Part shown: piece by piece, positions 9,420 to 19,475 of the stretch
How the letters are laid out: each line of letters begins with the position of its first letter
How positions within the stretch are numbered: the first letter of the stretch is position 1
From: Gammaproteobacteria bacterium
GTDB lineage: Bacteria; Pseudomonadota; Gammaproteobacteria; Steroidobacterales; UBA11654
Direction: 5' to 3'
Assembly: GCA_029941465.1 (NCBI GenBank)
Contig: JAPYQN010000005.1
Coordinates: 41,330 to 73,719 of the forward strand
Length of the DNA stretch: 32,390 nucleotides
Program-made: the position numbers and the translations under genes
Notes under the pieces: generated by a model
The model's database searches: none
Told to the model about the DNA's origin: nothing
Seen by the model: only the letters and a program-made list of their open reading frames with translations

Positions 9420-9435
9420 AGCCCTTAGAAAGCGG

Positions 9436-9463
9436 TTGACATATTTAAAACTCCAAGTAGTCT
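9436..9463 (+). promoter_or_regulatory. Possible sigma70 promoter upstream of rpoZ (TTGACA-N16-TAGTCT)
   Basis: Perfect -35, weak -10 (4/6), in the gmk-rpoZ gap. Confidence 0.35.
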
Positions 9464-9495
9464 AACGCTCCTGAACCTATATATAAGTGGTACAA

Positions 9496-9747
9496 ATGGC
9501 TAGAGTAACAATAGAAGACTGTTTAGAACATACAGATGGTGCTTTCGACCTTGTCAGGCTTGCAGCAAGTCGTGCTCGCAGGATAGCTAATGGTTCAGAA
9601 ACTCTTCTTGAAGACGAAGAAAACGATAAACCAGCCGTTCTTGCTCTTAGAGAAATAGCTGAAGGGCACCTTGATAACCCAGATTTTCATAAAACAGACA
9701 ACGATTTTGAAAAAGAATTAGCTGAAGAGTTAGCAAAAACAGACTAA
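9496..9747 (+). CDS. rpoZ: DNA-directed RNA polymerase omega subunit
   Basis: MARVTIEDCLEHTDGAFDLVRLAASRARRI; follows gmk and precedes spoT. Confidence 0.95.
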   Translation: MARVTIEDCLEHTDGAFDLVRLAASRARRIANGSETLLEDEENDKPAVLALREIAEGHLDNPDFHKTDNDFEKELAEELAKTD

Positions 9748-9862
9748 GACTTACCCTAAACAACCTTTAGTTTAGAGCCAAAAATAACAAACCAATTTCT
9801 ATTATTGCAACGCGCTGTTGTAGAATTATTGGTAACACTAATAAATAAGTCGCGTTAACCAA

Positions 9863-12019
9863 TTGATTGAGTCCATTAAAAAATCAGCCGCAGACATGCA
9901 GAAAGGGAGGCCTCCAAAACTTCTAAAGCAACTATTGTCTGAACTAGATTACCTTGAGCCAGATGATCACACGCTAATAAAAAAGGCTTATGCTTACTCC
10001 AGTGTTGCTCATGAACACCAAGCGAGAAAAACAGGTGAGCCCTATATTATTCATCCTGTTGGCGTTGCCAATATCTTGTCTGAACTGCATTTAGATAAAG
10101 AGGCTATTGCCGCAGGACTCCTTCATGATGTATTAGAGGATACTGTTATTAACAAAGCCCTTCTGTTGGAAGAATTCGGTGAAGAGGTATTAAGTTTAGT
10201 TGATGGGGTAAGTAAACTAGATCAAATTGAACACGGCGATATAAAGCACCACCAAGCAGAGAGTTTTAGAAAAATGATGTTGGCAATGGTCCAAGATATT
10301 AGAGTGATCTTAATTAAATTAGCAGATCGTCTTCATAATATGCAAACTCTGTATGCTCTAGATCAAACCAAACAAATAAAAATAGCCAAAGAGACCTTAG
10401 AAGTTTATGCGCCAATTGCAAACCGTTTGGGGATTTTTAATATAAAAACAGCCTTAGAAAAAGAGGGTTTTAAGTACGCCTACCCGTATCGCCATAAAAT
10501 TTTAAGCTCCGCTTTAAAGCGTAAGTTAGGCAACCAAAAACGCATATTAAAAAAAATCAGCACCCGAATTAGCAAAAACCTTACTCGCGATGGCATTGAG
10601 CACACCGTTGTGGCCAGAGAAAAAGATTTGTACAGCATTTACACAAAAATGAAGCGGCGTCACTTACCACTAGATAAAATTATTGATGTGTACGGCATCA
10701 GAGTTCTTGTTGGTAGCGCTCAAGAATGTTACCAAGTCCTGGGACTAGTTCATGAGATTTATAAACCAATCATAGGAAAGTTCAAGGATTACATTGCAAT
10801 ACCAAGGGTTAATGGTTATCAATCAATACACACTAGCTTGTTGGGCCCAAATGGCACCCCAATTGAGGTGCAAATTAGAACCAAAGATATGAATCGAGTA
10901 GCTGAAAATGGTATTGCTGCACACTGGAAATATAAAGCTTCCAGCAATAAAGACACTTCACCTCAAATCAAGGCAAGAGAGTGGTTAGCCACTATAAAAG
11001 AAATTCAAGGGGCCACTCACCCTGAGGAATTTCTAGAAAGCATTAAGGTTGCTTTATACCCTGATAAAATTTATATCTTTAGCCCTACTGGTGACATTTA
11101 TAGATTGCCCAATAAATCAACTTGTGTAGATTTTGCTTATGCTGTTCACACTGATATAGGAAATAGCTGCATTGGCGCTAAGATTGACCGCCAACAAGTG
11201 CCTCTTAGAACCGTATTAGAAAGCGGTCAAACTGTCCAAATTGTTACCTCTCGATATGCAAACCCTGACCCGAGTTGGTTGTCTTTTATTACTACGGCAA
11301 AAGCTAGGCATAATCTTCGAGCTTTCCTAAAAGATCTAACCATTGAACAAACCACTGTTTTGGGTAAGCGCTTATTCAGCAATGCTTTGAACTCTTTGGG
11401 CAAAAAACAAAGAAACATCAAAAAAGAACCCCTTGAGTCTTTGCTGCAAAGAATGAATTTTAAAGGTATGGATCAATTATATGAAAGCATTGGTATCGGC
11501 GATAAAAACCCTTTATTAATGGCACAACTTTTATTGGGTGATGACCTAGAAAACTCAGAAAAAAAAGACCGTGCTCCACTACTAATAAAAGGCACTGAAG
11601 GGGTTTCAATAACGTTTGCTAAATGTTGTCTGCCGATACCTGGAGACACCATTATTGGTCATTTAAGCAAGGTAAAGGGTCTGGTTATTCATAGAAGAAA
11701 ATGTAGGCATCTTGGCACCTTCATTAAAGAAAGCAGTCGTTGGATTAGTGTTGAATGGAGCGATGGAATTAACCACCAACTCTCTACAGAAATAAATGTA
11801 CACGCAAAGCATGAAACCGGTTCATTGGCAGAAATTGCAGGAAAAATTGCAGACAATGGTTGTAATGTTGAACAAGTTTCCATCACCACAGAATATGAGG
11901 ACGAAACCATTGATATACTGTTTCAAATACAGGTAGAAAACAGAAAAGCTCTAGCAGATATTATGAGAGATATTAAATCCATGGCTAGTGTAGAAAAGGT
12001 CTCTAGAGGACTACATTAA
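9863..12019 (+). CDS. spoT: Bifunctional (p)ppGpp synthetase/hydrolase SpoT
   Basis: HD hydrolase motif HDVLEDT, synthetase YQSIHTSLLGPNGTPIEVQIRT, TGS and C-terminal ACT-like regions. Start TTG 9863 or ATG 9896. Confidence 0.95.
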   Translation: MIESIKKSAADMQKGRPPKLLKQLLSELDYLEPDDHTLIKKAYAYSSVAHEHQARKTGEPYIIHPVGVANILSELHLDKEAIAAGLLHDVLEDTVINKALLLEEFGEEVLSLVDGVSKLDQIEHGDIKHHQAESFRKMMLAMVQDIRVILIKLADRLHNMQTLYALDQTKQIKIAKETLEVYAPIANRLGIFNIKTALEKEGFKYAYPYRHKILSSALKRKLGNQKRILKKISTRISKNLTRDGIEHTVVAREKDLYSIYTKMKRRHLPLDKIIDVYGIRVLVGSAQECYQVLGLVHEIYKPIIGKFKDYIAIPRVNGYQSIHTSLLGPNGTPIEVQIRTKDMNRVAENGIAAHWKYKASSNKDTSPQIKAREWLATIKEIQGATHPEEFLESIKVALYPDKIYIFSPTGDIYRLPNKSTCVDFAYAVHTDIGNSCIGAKIDRQQVPLRTVLESGQTVQIVTSRYANPDPSWLSFITTAKARHNLRAFLKDLTIEQTTVLGKRLFSNALNSLGKKQRNIKKEPLESLLQRMNFKGMDQLYESIGIGDKNPLLMAQLLLGDDLENSEKKDRAPLLIKGTEGVSITFAKCCLPIPGDTIIGHLSKVKGLVIHRRKCRHLGTFIKESSRWISVEWSDGINHQLSTEINVHAKHETGSLAEIAGKIADNGCNVEQVSITTEYEDETIDILFQIQVENRKALADIMRDIKSMASVEKVSRGLH

Positions 12020-12020
12020 A

Positions 12021-12404
12021 ATGAGCAAAACAATTATACGTACCGATAAAGCGCCCCAAGCAATAGGCCCTTATTCCCAAGCGGTCAAATCAAATGGGTT
12101 GCTGTTTTTGTCGGGTCAAATTCCTCTGACCACAAGTGGGGAGATGTGTGAGGGAGATTTTGAGGCAAGAACACGTCAGGTTTTTAGTAATATTAAAGGC
12201 CTACTTCAGTCTGCAGACTTAACATTTAAGAACATTATAAAGGTTAATGTCTATCTCATTGATATAAATAATTTTGCGGTTGTAAACCATGTAATGGAAG
12301 ATCTTTTTAATGCGCCCTATCCAGCACGGGTTCTTGTACAGGTGTCTGCGTTGCCAAAAAACTCAGAGATAGAGATTGAGGCTGTGGCTTCTATGACCTC
12401 TTAA
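12021..12404 (+). CDS. ridA: RidA/YjgF/Rid family enamine/imine deaminase
   Basis: KAPQAIGPYSQAV, LFLSGQIPL, YPARVLVQVSALPKNSEIEIEAVA motifs. Confidence 0.94.
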   Translation: MSKTIIRTDKAPQAIGPYSQAVKSNGLLFLSGQIPLTTSGEMCEGDFEARTRQVFSNIKGLLQSADLTFKNIIKVNVYLIDINNFAVVNHVMEDLFNAPYPARVLVQVSALPKNSEIEIEAVASMTS

Positions 12405-12424
12405 ACATTGTTTCTACTATAACA

Positions 12425-14479
12425 ATGAAAAATGTGGAACTCACTGGATTAAAAGGGGTTGGGCCAGCAGTCAAAGCAAAGCTCGAAAAGCTCAATATCA
12501 AAACCCAGTCCGATTTACTGTTTCTTCTTCCAACACGTTATGAAAATAGAACTTTTATTAAAAATATTGGCTTATTAGTTCCTGACGAAGAAGCTCAAAT
12601 AGAAGGCAGGGTTGTGGTTTGCAACATCGTTTATCGAGGCAGAAGAATGATGGTTATGCAACTAGCAGATGAGACTGGGTTTTTAACGGTGCGTTTCTTT
12701 ACTTTTAATAAGTACCAAGCAGCAGGGTTAAAGCCAAACACTATAGTTAGGTGTTTTGGCAAAACAAGGAAAATCAGCTCTGGGGTTGAAATGATTCACC
12801 CCAGTTATCAAATAATTAATAATAATGACCTAAAACCCTTGCCTAAAACATTAACCCCCGTTTACCCAACAACAAAAGGCCTGCCCCAAGCAAAGTTAAG
12901 GCAGATTGTTTCTTTGGGCATTCAAGAACAACTCAAGCAAACTGATGAGTTGCTGCCAGAGGTTATTGTTAAAGAAATGGGGTTTGGTACATTGGAAGAG
13001 GCTTTGGTCAAAATCCACAACCCAACACCAGAAGAATTTTATAACGCTGACCGTTTTGCTCCTTTGAAAAGATTGGTTGCTGAAGAGCTGATAGCAAACC
13101 AGCTTGCGTTAAGGAGAATAAAAAAAACCACACAATCAAACCCTGCACAAGCGTTGGTTAGAAACACATTAATAAAGGCGCTTGTTGGGCGACTCCCTTT
13201 TACTCTTACTCATAGCCAAGAAAGGGTCGTCAATGAAATAAAAGAAGACTTAAAAAAGCCGCGGCCAATGATGAGATTGTTACAAGGTGATGTTGGTTCT
13301 GGCAAGACCGTGGTTGCAGCGCTTGCAATGTCTATAGCTGCGGACAATGAGACACAATCAGTGTTAATGGCGCCAACTGAATTGTTAGCTGAACAACACC
13401 TGGATAATCTTAGAGGTTGGTTTGAACCATTAGGGGTTAAAACAGTTTTACTTAAAAGCAACCTTACTCAAAAAGAAAAAGGGTTAATACTAAGTGACAT
13501 TAAGAATGGAGAGGCGTCTATTATTGTTGGTACCCATGCGTTATTTCAAAATAAAGTTGAGTATAAAAACTTAAGCCTAGTTATTGTTGATGAACAGCAT
13601 CGTTTTGGAGTTGATCAACGCTTAAGTTTAGTAAAAAAAACTGGGGACAACGACTCTGTAGCGCACCAACTAATTATGACCGCAACCCCTATTCCAAGGA
13701 CCCTTGCAATGACCGCCTACGGAGATCTTGATACCTCTGTTTTGGATGAACTACCCAAAGGTCGTGGACAAATTAAAACGATAGTTATACCAGACGATAA
13801 ACGCAGTGAAGTGGTGCAAAAAATAACTCAAGAAACAAACAAAGGAAGGCAGGTCTATTGGGTTTGTCCACTCATTGAAGAATCTGATGAATTAAATTAT
13901 GAAGCTGCAGAGACAACATTTAAAACGCTGTCATCAGAGTTGCCAACAAAAAAAATTGGACTTGTGCATGGCAAACTTAAGCCCAATATGAAAACCAAAA
14001 CAATGGTTGATTTTAAAAACAATATTCATGAGATTTTGGTTGCTACCACTGTCATAGAAGTGGGCGTTGATGTGCCCAACGCAACCATTATGGTAATTGA
14101 AAACTCAGAACGCCTGGGCTTATCACAACTTCACCAACTAAGAGGAAGAATAGGTCGTGGTGAACATGAAAGCTTATGTGTTTTGATTTATAAAAAACCA
14201 CTAAACGACATAGCCAAGCAGCGCTTAAACACCGTAAGAAAAAGTGTTGATGGATTTTATATATCTGAGAAAGACTTAGAGCTTAGGGGGCCTGGTGAGT
14301 TATTGGGTACAAGGCAAAAGGGGGTGATTGGGTTAAAAATTGCAGACATCTCAAGGGACGCTTATATGTTGCCTGCAATTAATCGTTATTGCGCAGACTT
14401 TGATAATAAGTATCCAGGGTTATCAGAAAGACTAATTGACCGGTGGGTTGGCCAACAAATTGTCTATCGAAATGTTTAA
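12425..14479 (+). CDS. recG: ATP-dependent DNA helicase RecG
   Basis: LLQGDVGSGKTVVA, VDEQHRFGV, MTATPIPRTLAMTAYGDLD, HQLRGRIGRG motifs. Confidence 0.97.
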   Translation: MKNVELTGLKGVGPAVKAKLEKLNIKTQSDLLFLLPTRYENRTFIKNIGLLVPDEEAQIEGRVVVCNIVYRGRRMMVMQLADETGFLTVRFFTFNKYQAAGLKPNTIVRCFGKTRKISSGVEMIHPSYQIINNNDLKPLPKTLTPVYPTTKGLPQAKLRQIVSLGIQEQLKQTDELLPEVIVKEMGFGTLEEALVKIHNPTPEEFYNADRFAPLKRLVAEELIANQLALRRIKKTTQSNPAQALVRNTLIKALVGRLPFTLTHSQERVVNEIKEDLKKPRPMMRLLQGDVGSGKTVVAALAMSIAADNETQSVLMAPTELLAEQHLDNLRGWFEPLGVKTVLLKSNLTQKEKGLILSDIKNGEASIIVGTHALFQNKVEYKNLSLVIVDEQHRFGVDQRLSLVKKTGDNDSVAHQLIMTATPIPRTLAMTAYGDLDTSVLDELPKGRGQIKTIVIPDDKRSEVVQKITQETNKGRQVYWVCPLIEESDELNYEAAETTFKTLSSELPTKKIGLVHGKLKPNMKTKTMVDFKNNIHEILVATTVIEVGVDVPNATIMVIENSERLGLSQLHQLRGRIGRGEHESLCVLIYKKPLNDIAKQRLNTVRKSVDGFYISEKDLELRGPGELLGTRQKGVIGLKIADISRDAYMLPAINRYCADFDNKYPGLSERLIDRWVGQQIVYRNV

Positions 14480-14509
14480 TTTATAGCTAGACTATCTTCT
14501 TTTAAAACC

Positions 14510-15058
14510 ATGAAACTGTCTTTTGAACAAATTGAAACGTTGTCTCCTGATTTAACATGGGGCAAAGGTGTTGAGAGCCTTGGGGCTCATCAACCGTCTT
14601 TGGGTTTAAAACACTGGCTAACAGAAACAACTCTTCTAACAGATAAAATCCGTCAATTACAACATAAACACTCTATTGAGGTGTTAAACGAATATCATGG
14701 GCCCGTGCCAAGACTTTTGAAAAACTCACAAACAGAACAAAATAATTTTATTAGAGAAATTCTTTTGTCTATTGATAAACAGGCTTGTGTGTTGGCACAA
14801 ACCATAGTGCCTCGTAAAACATGGGAACAAAACGATTGGATCAAAACACTGGGCACCCAACCTTTGGGTGAGCACCTATTAAAAAAACCCAATGTTTCAA
14901 GAAGCGAGTTTGAATACGCCTATTTAGAAGATTCAATGTCTCCGTTTTGGTTAAGGCGCTCTAGTTTTAATATTGATAAAGCAATACTTTGGGTGATTGA
15001 GTTGTTTTTACCCGCAATTGAAGCGTACACAGATGACCAAAACAAAGGCTTATTTTGA
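14510..15058 (+). CDS. ubiC: Chorismate lyase (chorismate--pyruvate lyase)
   Basis: 182 aa with WLTETTLLTDKIRQ, PRKTWEQN and SPFWLRRSSF; directly upstream of ubiA. Confidence 0.8.
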   Translation: MKLSFEQIETLSPDLTWGKGVESLGAHQPSLGLKHWLTETTLLTDKIRQLQHKHSIEVLNEYHGPVPRLLKNSQTEQNNFIREILLSIDKQACVLAQTIVPRKTWEQNDWIKTLGTQPLGEHLLKKPNVSRSEFEYAYLEDSMSPFWLRRSSFNIDKAILWVIELFLPAIEAYTDDQNKGLF

Positions 15059-15893
15059 GCTTATCAGGCTTGGCCGACCCATAGGGCTCTACTTGCTCCT
15101 ATGGCCAACTTTATGTTCTCTTTGGCTTTCTCACAAAGGGGTTCCAAATATCAAATTAATGCTGATTTTCTGTTTGGGTGTTTTTGTAATGCGCTCAGCC
15201 GGTTGTGTTATTAATGATATTGTTGATAGAGATATTGACCCCCAAGTGCAACGAACCAAAACAAGGCCCTTAGCCAATCAATCGATTAGCCTTGGAGAGG
15301 CTTATATTATTTTGTTTATCCTCTTATGTGTAGCCCTTATTTTAGTTTTACAGCTTAATGTAGGCGCGCTTCTTTGGTCTATATGTGGTTTGGCCCTTGC
15401 TGTTTTATACCCTTTTTGTAAGCGGTTTATTGCAGCGCCACAATTGGTGTTGGGCCTTGCTTTTAGTTGGAGCATTCCTATGGTTTATACTGCTGGGGGC
15501 TTTGTTTTAGATAAGGGCTTCATTTATTTATGGTTAAGCACAATCTTATGGATTGTTGTTTATGACACTTTTTATGCATTGGTTGATAAAGCTGATGATT
15601 TAAAAATCGGGGTGCGCTCAACAGCAATACTTTTTGGGGACAATGTTGGTTTAATTACTGGGGTTTTACAGGTTTTGGTTCTTGTTTTATGGGTTATGGT
15701 TGGAATAACCAGTGGCCTTGGTCAGTTTTATTTTTACTCTCTTTTGTTTGCTGCGGCTCTGTTCGTTCGCCAGCAATTCCTTATCAGGTCCTCAAATCCT
15801 GAGCAAATACTCAAGGCATTTACAGAAAATAACTATGTGGGCTTGTGTGTGTTTTTTGGTGTTTTTACTGGCCTTCTGCTTGGAGCTCATTGA
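15033..15893 (+). CDS. ubiA: 4-hydroxybenzoate octaprenyltransferase
   Basis: YFELIRLGRPIGLYLLLWPTLCSLW, NDIVDRDIDPQVQRTKTRPLA, DKADDLKIGVRSTAILFG motifs; start at ATG 15033 rather than 14997. Confidence 0.93.
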   Translation: MTKTKAYFELIRLGRPIGLYLLLWPTLCSLWLSHKGVPNIKLMLIFCLGVFVMRSAGCVINDIVDRDIDPQVQRTKTRPLANQSISLGEAYIILFILLCVALILVLQLNVGALLWSICGLALAVLYPFCKRFIAAPQLVLGLAFSWSIPMVYTAGGFVLDKGFIYLWLSTILWIVVYDTFYALVDKADDLKIGVRSTAILFGDNVGLITGVLQVLVLVLWVMVGITSGLGQFYFYSLLFAAALFVRQQFLIRSSNPEQILKAFTENNYVGLCVFFGVFTGLLLGAH

Positions 15894-16039
15894 ACCAACA
15901 AAGACTGACAAGACCTCTTGGGCGAACAGTGTTTTGCTTTAGGTGGTTTTGATTTGCTTTAAGTCATTGTATTTTTCTCTTCTTTTATGGATAATGCATG
16001 CGATCAAATTGGTTCAGTCGCTTTATATAGAGGGTATTT

Positions 16040-17122
16040 ATGGCTTTTGCAATCGTTGCCACAATCATTGTAATCGGAACGGTTCTTTGGAACGCCGTTA
16101 CCCCGTGGTGGTTTACACCCCTGGCTTCTAATTGGGGCGCCTTTGACCAAACAATTATTATTTCATTATGGGTCACTGGTGTGGCCTTTGTTTTGGTGTC
16201 GGGTTTTATTATTTACTGTGTTATTAAATTTCCTTATAGAGAAGGACACAAATCTGAATACGAACCAGAAAACACGAAACTAGAGCTCTGGTTAACGGTA
16301 ATCACAACCATAGGAGTGCTTGTTTTGTTGGCTCCGGGATTAATTGCTTGGAATGATTATGTTGCTCTTCCTGATGAAGGAATCGAAGTAGAGGGGGTTG
16401 GCCAACAATGGGTTTGGAGTTATCGTTTCCCAGGTGAAGACGGGGTTTATGGCAACACTAGTGGTCGCCTTTTTAGTTCAAAAAACACCTTTGGTCTTGA
16501 CCCAAATGACCCAAACAGCTTGGATGATATTTTAATCAGGTCAGCAGAAGTTCACCTTCCAATTAATGAAAACGTCATTATGCAATTAAGATCTAAAGAT
16601 GTCTTACATGACTTTTATATCCCTCAGTTCAGGGCAAAAATGGACCTCGTTCCTGGACAACACACAAACCTATGGTTTGAACCGACATTGTTAGGAACCT
16701 ATGAGGTTGCTTGTGCCGAATATTGTGGAACGGGGCATTTCGCAATGCGGGGGTTGATTACTGTGGACACAAAAGAAGATTTTCAAGTGTGGCTGGAAAA
16801 ACAACCAACGTTTGCACAAACCCTTAATGAAGGGGTTGAAGGAAGCGGGAAGCAAATCGCACAAACCCTAGGATGTGTTGCTTGTCATAGTGATAACGGA
16901 GTCAATGGCATTGGGCCAACATGGAAGGATAGTTTTGGGTCAACAAGAGAACTTGCAAGCGGAGAAATTGTGCTGGTTGATGAGACTTATATAAAAGAGT
17001 CAATTGTTAACCCAACAGCTAAGATAGCAAGCGGTTATGCACCCATAATGCCGGCTTATGCCACTCTTTCTGATGAGGAGCTGGATGCTATTGCTGACTA
17101 TATTAAAACTTTGTCGAACTAG
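16040..17122 (+). CDS. coxB: Cytochrome c oxidase subunit II with C-terminal fused cytochrome c domain (caa3-type)
   Basis: CuA motif CAEYCGTGHFAM; C-terminal CVACH haem-binding motif and a Met in APIMPAYA as possible axial ligand. Confidence 0.94.
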   Translation: MAFAIVATIIVIGTVLWNAVTPWWFTPLASNWGAFDQTIIISLWVTGVAFVLVSGFIIYCVIKFPYREGHKSEYEPENTKLELWLTVITTIGVLVLLAPGLIAWNDYVALPDEGIEVEGVGQQWVWSYRFPGEDGVYGNTSGRLFSSKNTFGLDPNDPNSLDDILIRSAEVHLPINENVIMQLRSKDVLHDFYIPQFRAKMDLVPGQHTNLWFEPTLLGTYEVACAEYCGTGHFAMRGLITVDTKEDFQVWLEKQPTFAQTLNEGVEGSGKQIAQTLGCVACHSDNGVNGIGPTWKDSFGSTRELASGEIVLVDETYIKESIVNPTAKIASGYAPIMPAYATLSDEELDAIADYIKTLSN

Positions 17123-17157
17123 TTCGGATATAATTTTTAGGAGGAAAAATAATAACA

Positions 17158-18888
17158 ATGGAGCAAAACGCAATGTATGAAGGACAAGCACTCTATCACC
17201 CAAAGGGCTGGTGGGGTCGCTATGTTTTCTCTCAAGATCATAAGGTAATTGCCTTGCAATATATCTGTGTGGCCTTAGCAATTGGCCTAACGGGAATGTT
17301 TTTGTCATTACTGATGAGAATGCAGCTTGGTTTTCCTGGGTTGTTTGAATCAATTGACGCGGGGAATTATTACCAAGATGTAACCATGCACGGGATGATA
17401 ATGGTAATTTATCTGCTCACAGCATTATTTTTAGGTGGTTTTGGTAACTATTTAATACCGCTTATGTTGGGCTCAAGAGACATGGCTTTTCCTTTTGTGA
17501 ATATGTTGAGCTTCTGGGTGTATTTCCTCTCTGTTATTATTTTGGTTTGCAGTTTTTTTGTTGAAAGCGGACCCACCGGAGCGGGTTGGACGCTGTATCC
17601 ACCTCAATCAATTTTACCAGGAACCCCTGGCGCTGATGGAGCAGGCATTCTATTAATGCTGGGCTCATTAGCAGTGTTTATTATTGCGTTTACTATGGGT
17701 GGGCTAAACTACATCACCACCGTCCTCCAATCTCGGGCCAAAGGCATGAACATGATGAGGATGCCCTTGATTATTTGGTGTCTCTTTTTAGCCACTTTCC
17801 TTGGTTTGCTGGCCTTTCCTGCATTGCTTGTGGGAGCAATTATGTTAATTTTTGACCGTGTTTTGGAAACAAGCTTTTTTATGCCTGAAATTTTCAAGGG
17901 CGGAGAAGTTTTAAATTACGGTGGTGGTAGTCCGGTTTTATTCCAACACTTGTTTTGGTTTTTTGGACACCCAGAGGTTTATATTATTGCGCTTCCTGCA
18001 TTTGGAATTATCTCTGAGCTTATAAGTTGTCATGCTAGAAAAAATATTTTTGGTTACAACATGATGGTTTGGGCACTTATTGCTATAGCAGGCATAGCCT
18101 TTATTGTTTGGGCGCATCATATGTACGTGGCCGGAATGAACCCTTATTTGGGGTTCTTTTTTGCAACCACCACCTTGATTATTGCGATACCAACAGCAAT
18201 CAAAGTCTATAACTGGGTTATCACTTTATGGAACGCAAACATTAGAATGACGGTGCCAATGCTCTATTGTTTAGCATTTTTAATTACCTTCCTTATAGGC
18301 GGTCTCACTGGGCTCTTTCTTGGGAATGTGGCTGTTGATGTGCCCTTATCAGACACCTATTTTGTCGTCGGACATTTTCACATGGTGATGGCGGTGTCGC
18401 CAGTTTTAGCTCTCTATGGGGGGCTTTATCATTGGTACCCCTCGGTGACTGGCAGAATGTTGGATGATCGCTTAGGTAAAATACATTTTTGGATTACTTT
18501 TGTGGGCACTTACCTAATTTACTTCCCAATGCACTACATTGGCTTCTTAGGTGTTCCAAGGCGGTACTATTCTAATGAACAATATGATTTTATTCCTGAG
18601 TCGGTCAATGACCTTAATCAGTTTATTACGGTTTGCGCCTTAATTGTTGGCGCTGCTCAATTTATCCTCTTATATAATTTTATTGTGAGCGCTGTCCGTG
18701 GAAAAGAAGCGGGATCAAATCCATGGGGTGCGTGCACATTAGAGTGGCAAACGCTGGAATCGCCTCCAGGACATGGCAACTGGGGAGATAAGTTGCCCGT
18801 GGTTTATCGGTGGCCTTATGATTATGGCCTTCCGGGAGCAACTGATGATTTTGTGCCACAAAACATTCCTGATGAGCAAATCACTTAG
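17158..18888 (+). CDS. coxA: Cytochrome c oxidase subunit I
   Basis: GHPEVYIIALPAFGIISE, HHMYVAGMNP, TAIKVYNW, VVGHFHMVM; AGGAGG Shine-Dalgarno upstream. Confidence 0.96.
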   Translation: MEQNAMYEGQALYHPKGWWGRYVFSQDHKVIALQYICVALAIGLTGMFLSLLMRMQLGFPGLFESIDAGNYYQDVTMHGMIMVIYLLTALFLGGFGNYLIPLMLGSRDMAFPFVNMLSFWVYFLSVIILVCSFFVESGPTGAGWTLYPPQSILPGTPGADGAGILLMLGSLAVFIIAFTMGGLNYITTVLQSRAKGMNMMRMPLIIWCLFLATFLGLLAFPALLVGAIMLIFDRVLETSFFMPEIFKGGEVLNYGGGSPVLFQHLFWFFGHPEVYIIALPAFGIISELISCHARKNIFGYNMMVWALIAIAGIAFIVWAHHMYVAGMNPYLGFFFATTTLIIAIPTAIKVYNWVITLWNANIRMTVPMLYCLAFLITFLIGGLTGLFLGNVAVDVPLSDTYFVVGHFHMVMAVSPVLALYGGLYHWYPSVTGRMLDDRLGKIHFWITFVGTYLIYFPMHYIGFLGVPRRYYSNEQYDFIPESVNDLNQFITVCALIVGAAQFILLYNFIVSAVRGKEAGSNPWGACTLEWQTLESPPGHGNWGDKLPVVYRWPYDYGLPGATDDFVPQNIPDEQIT

Positions 18889-18895
18889 TTAGGCA

Positions 18896-19465
18896 ATGAA
18901 CAACATCACAAACAATGAAGAGCGTTTTATGGGTTTGACCCATGGGCAAGTGTTTGTTTACACGTTGATGACCGTGATCTCGATACTCTTTTTATTTGTC
19001 ACCAATGCTTATTTATTTAGAATGAATTTTGAAGACTGGAGGTCAGTGCCTGTTCCTTCGCTTTTATGGGTAAACACCGGTTCATTGATTTTAGCGAGTG
19101 TGGGCATGGCTTGGACAACAAATGGTGCCAAAAAGAGTGACCTCCAAACCATAAAAGTTGGTTTAGCTATAGGCGGTCTGTTCGCTGTTATTTTTGTGTC
19201 TGGCCAAATATGGGCTTGGCAACAACTCACAACCTCAGGGTTTTTCATAGCCGCAAACCCTGCTAACACCTTTTTTTATTTAATCACGGCGCTGCATGCT
19301 CTGCATGTTCTTGGGGGAATCGCCGCCTGGTTTTACGTTACCTTAAAAACATTTAAACAAGATGCGTCTATCCTACAACCCGAATCCATTGGCCTGCTTG
19401 GAACTTATTGGCATTACATGCTTTTGGTTTGGGTTATGTTGTTTGGGCTGCTTTTAACCACTTAG
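18896..19465 (+). CDS. Cytochrome c oxidase subunit III-like protein (short, ~5 TM, copy 1)
   Basis: FYLITALHALHVLGGIAAW and GTYWHYMLLVWVMLFGLL match subunit III helices. Confidence 0.85.
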   Translation: MNNITNNEERFMGLTHGQVFVYTLMTVISILFLFVTNAYLFRMNFEDWRSVPVPSLLWVNTGSLILASVGMAWTTNGAKKSDLQTIKVGLAIGGLFAVIFVSGQIWAWQQLTTSGFFIAANPANTFFYLITALHALHVLGGIAAWFYVTLKTFKQDASILQPESIGLLGTYWHYMLLVWVMLFGLLLTT

Positions 19466-19475
19466 AGAGAAACCT

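Noticed and set aside
15033-15893. UbiA homologue as CtaB (haem O synthase) for the oxidase cluster
   Set aside because: Directly follows ubiC and has the UbiA-type N-terminus and DKADDLKIGVRSTA motif, fitting 4-hydroxybenzoate prenyltransferase.
15943-16176. Small ORFs 15943-16131 (+) and 15985-16176 (-) around the coxB start
   Set aside because: Overlap each other and coxB; most likely the coxB promoter/leader region, no coding evidence.
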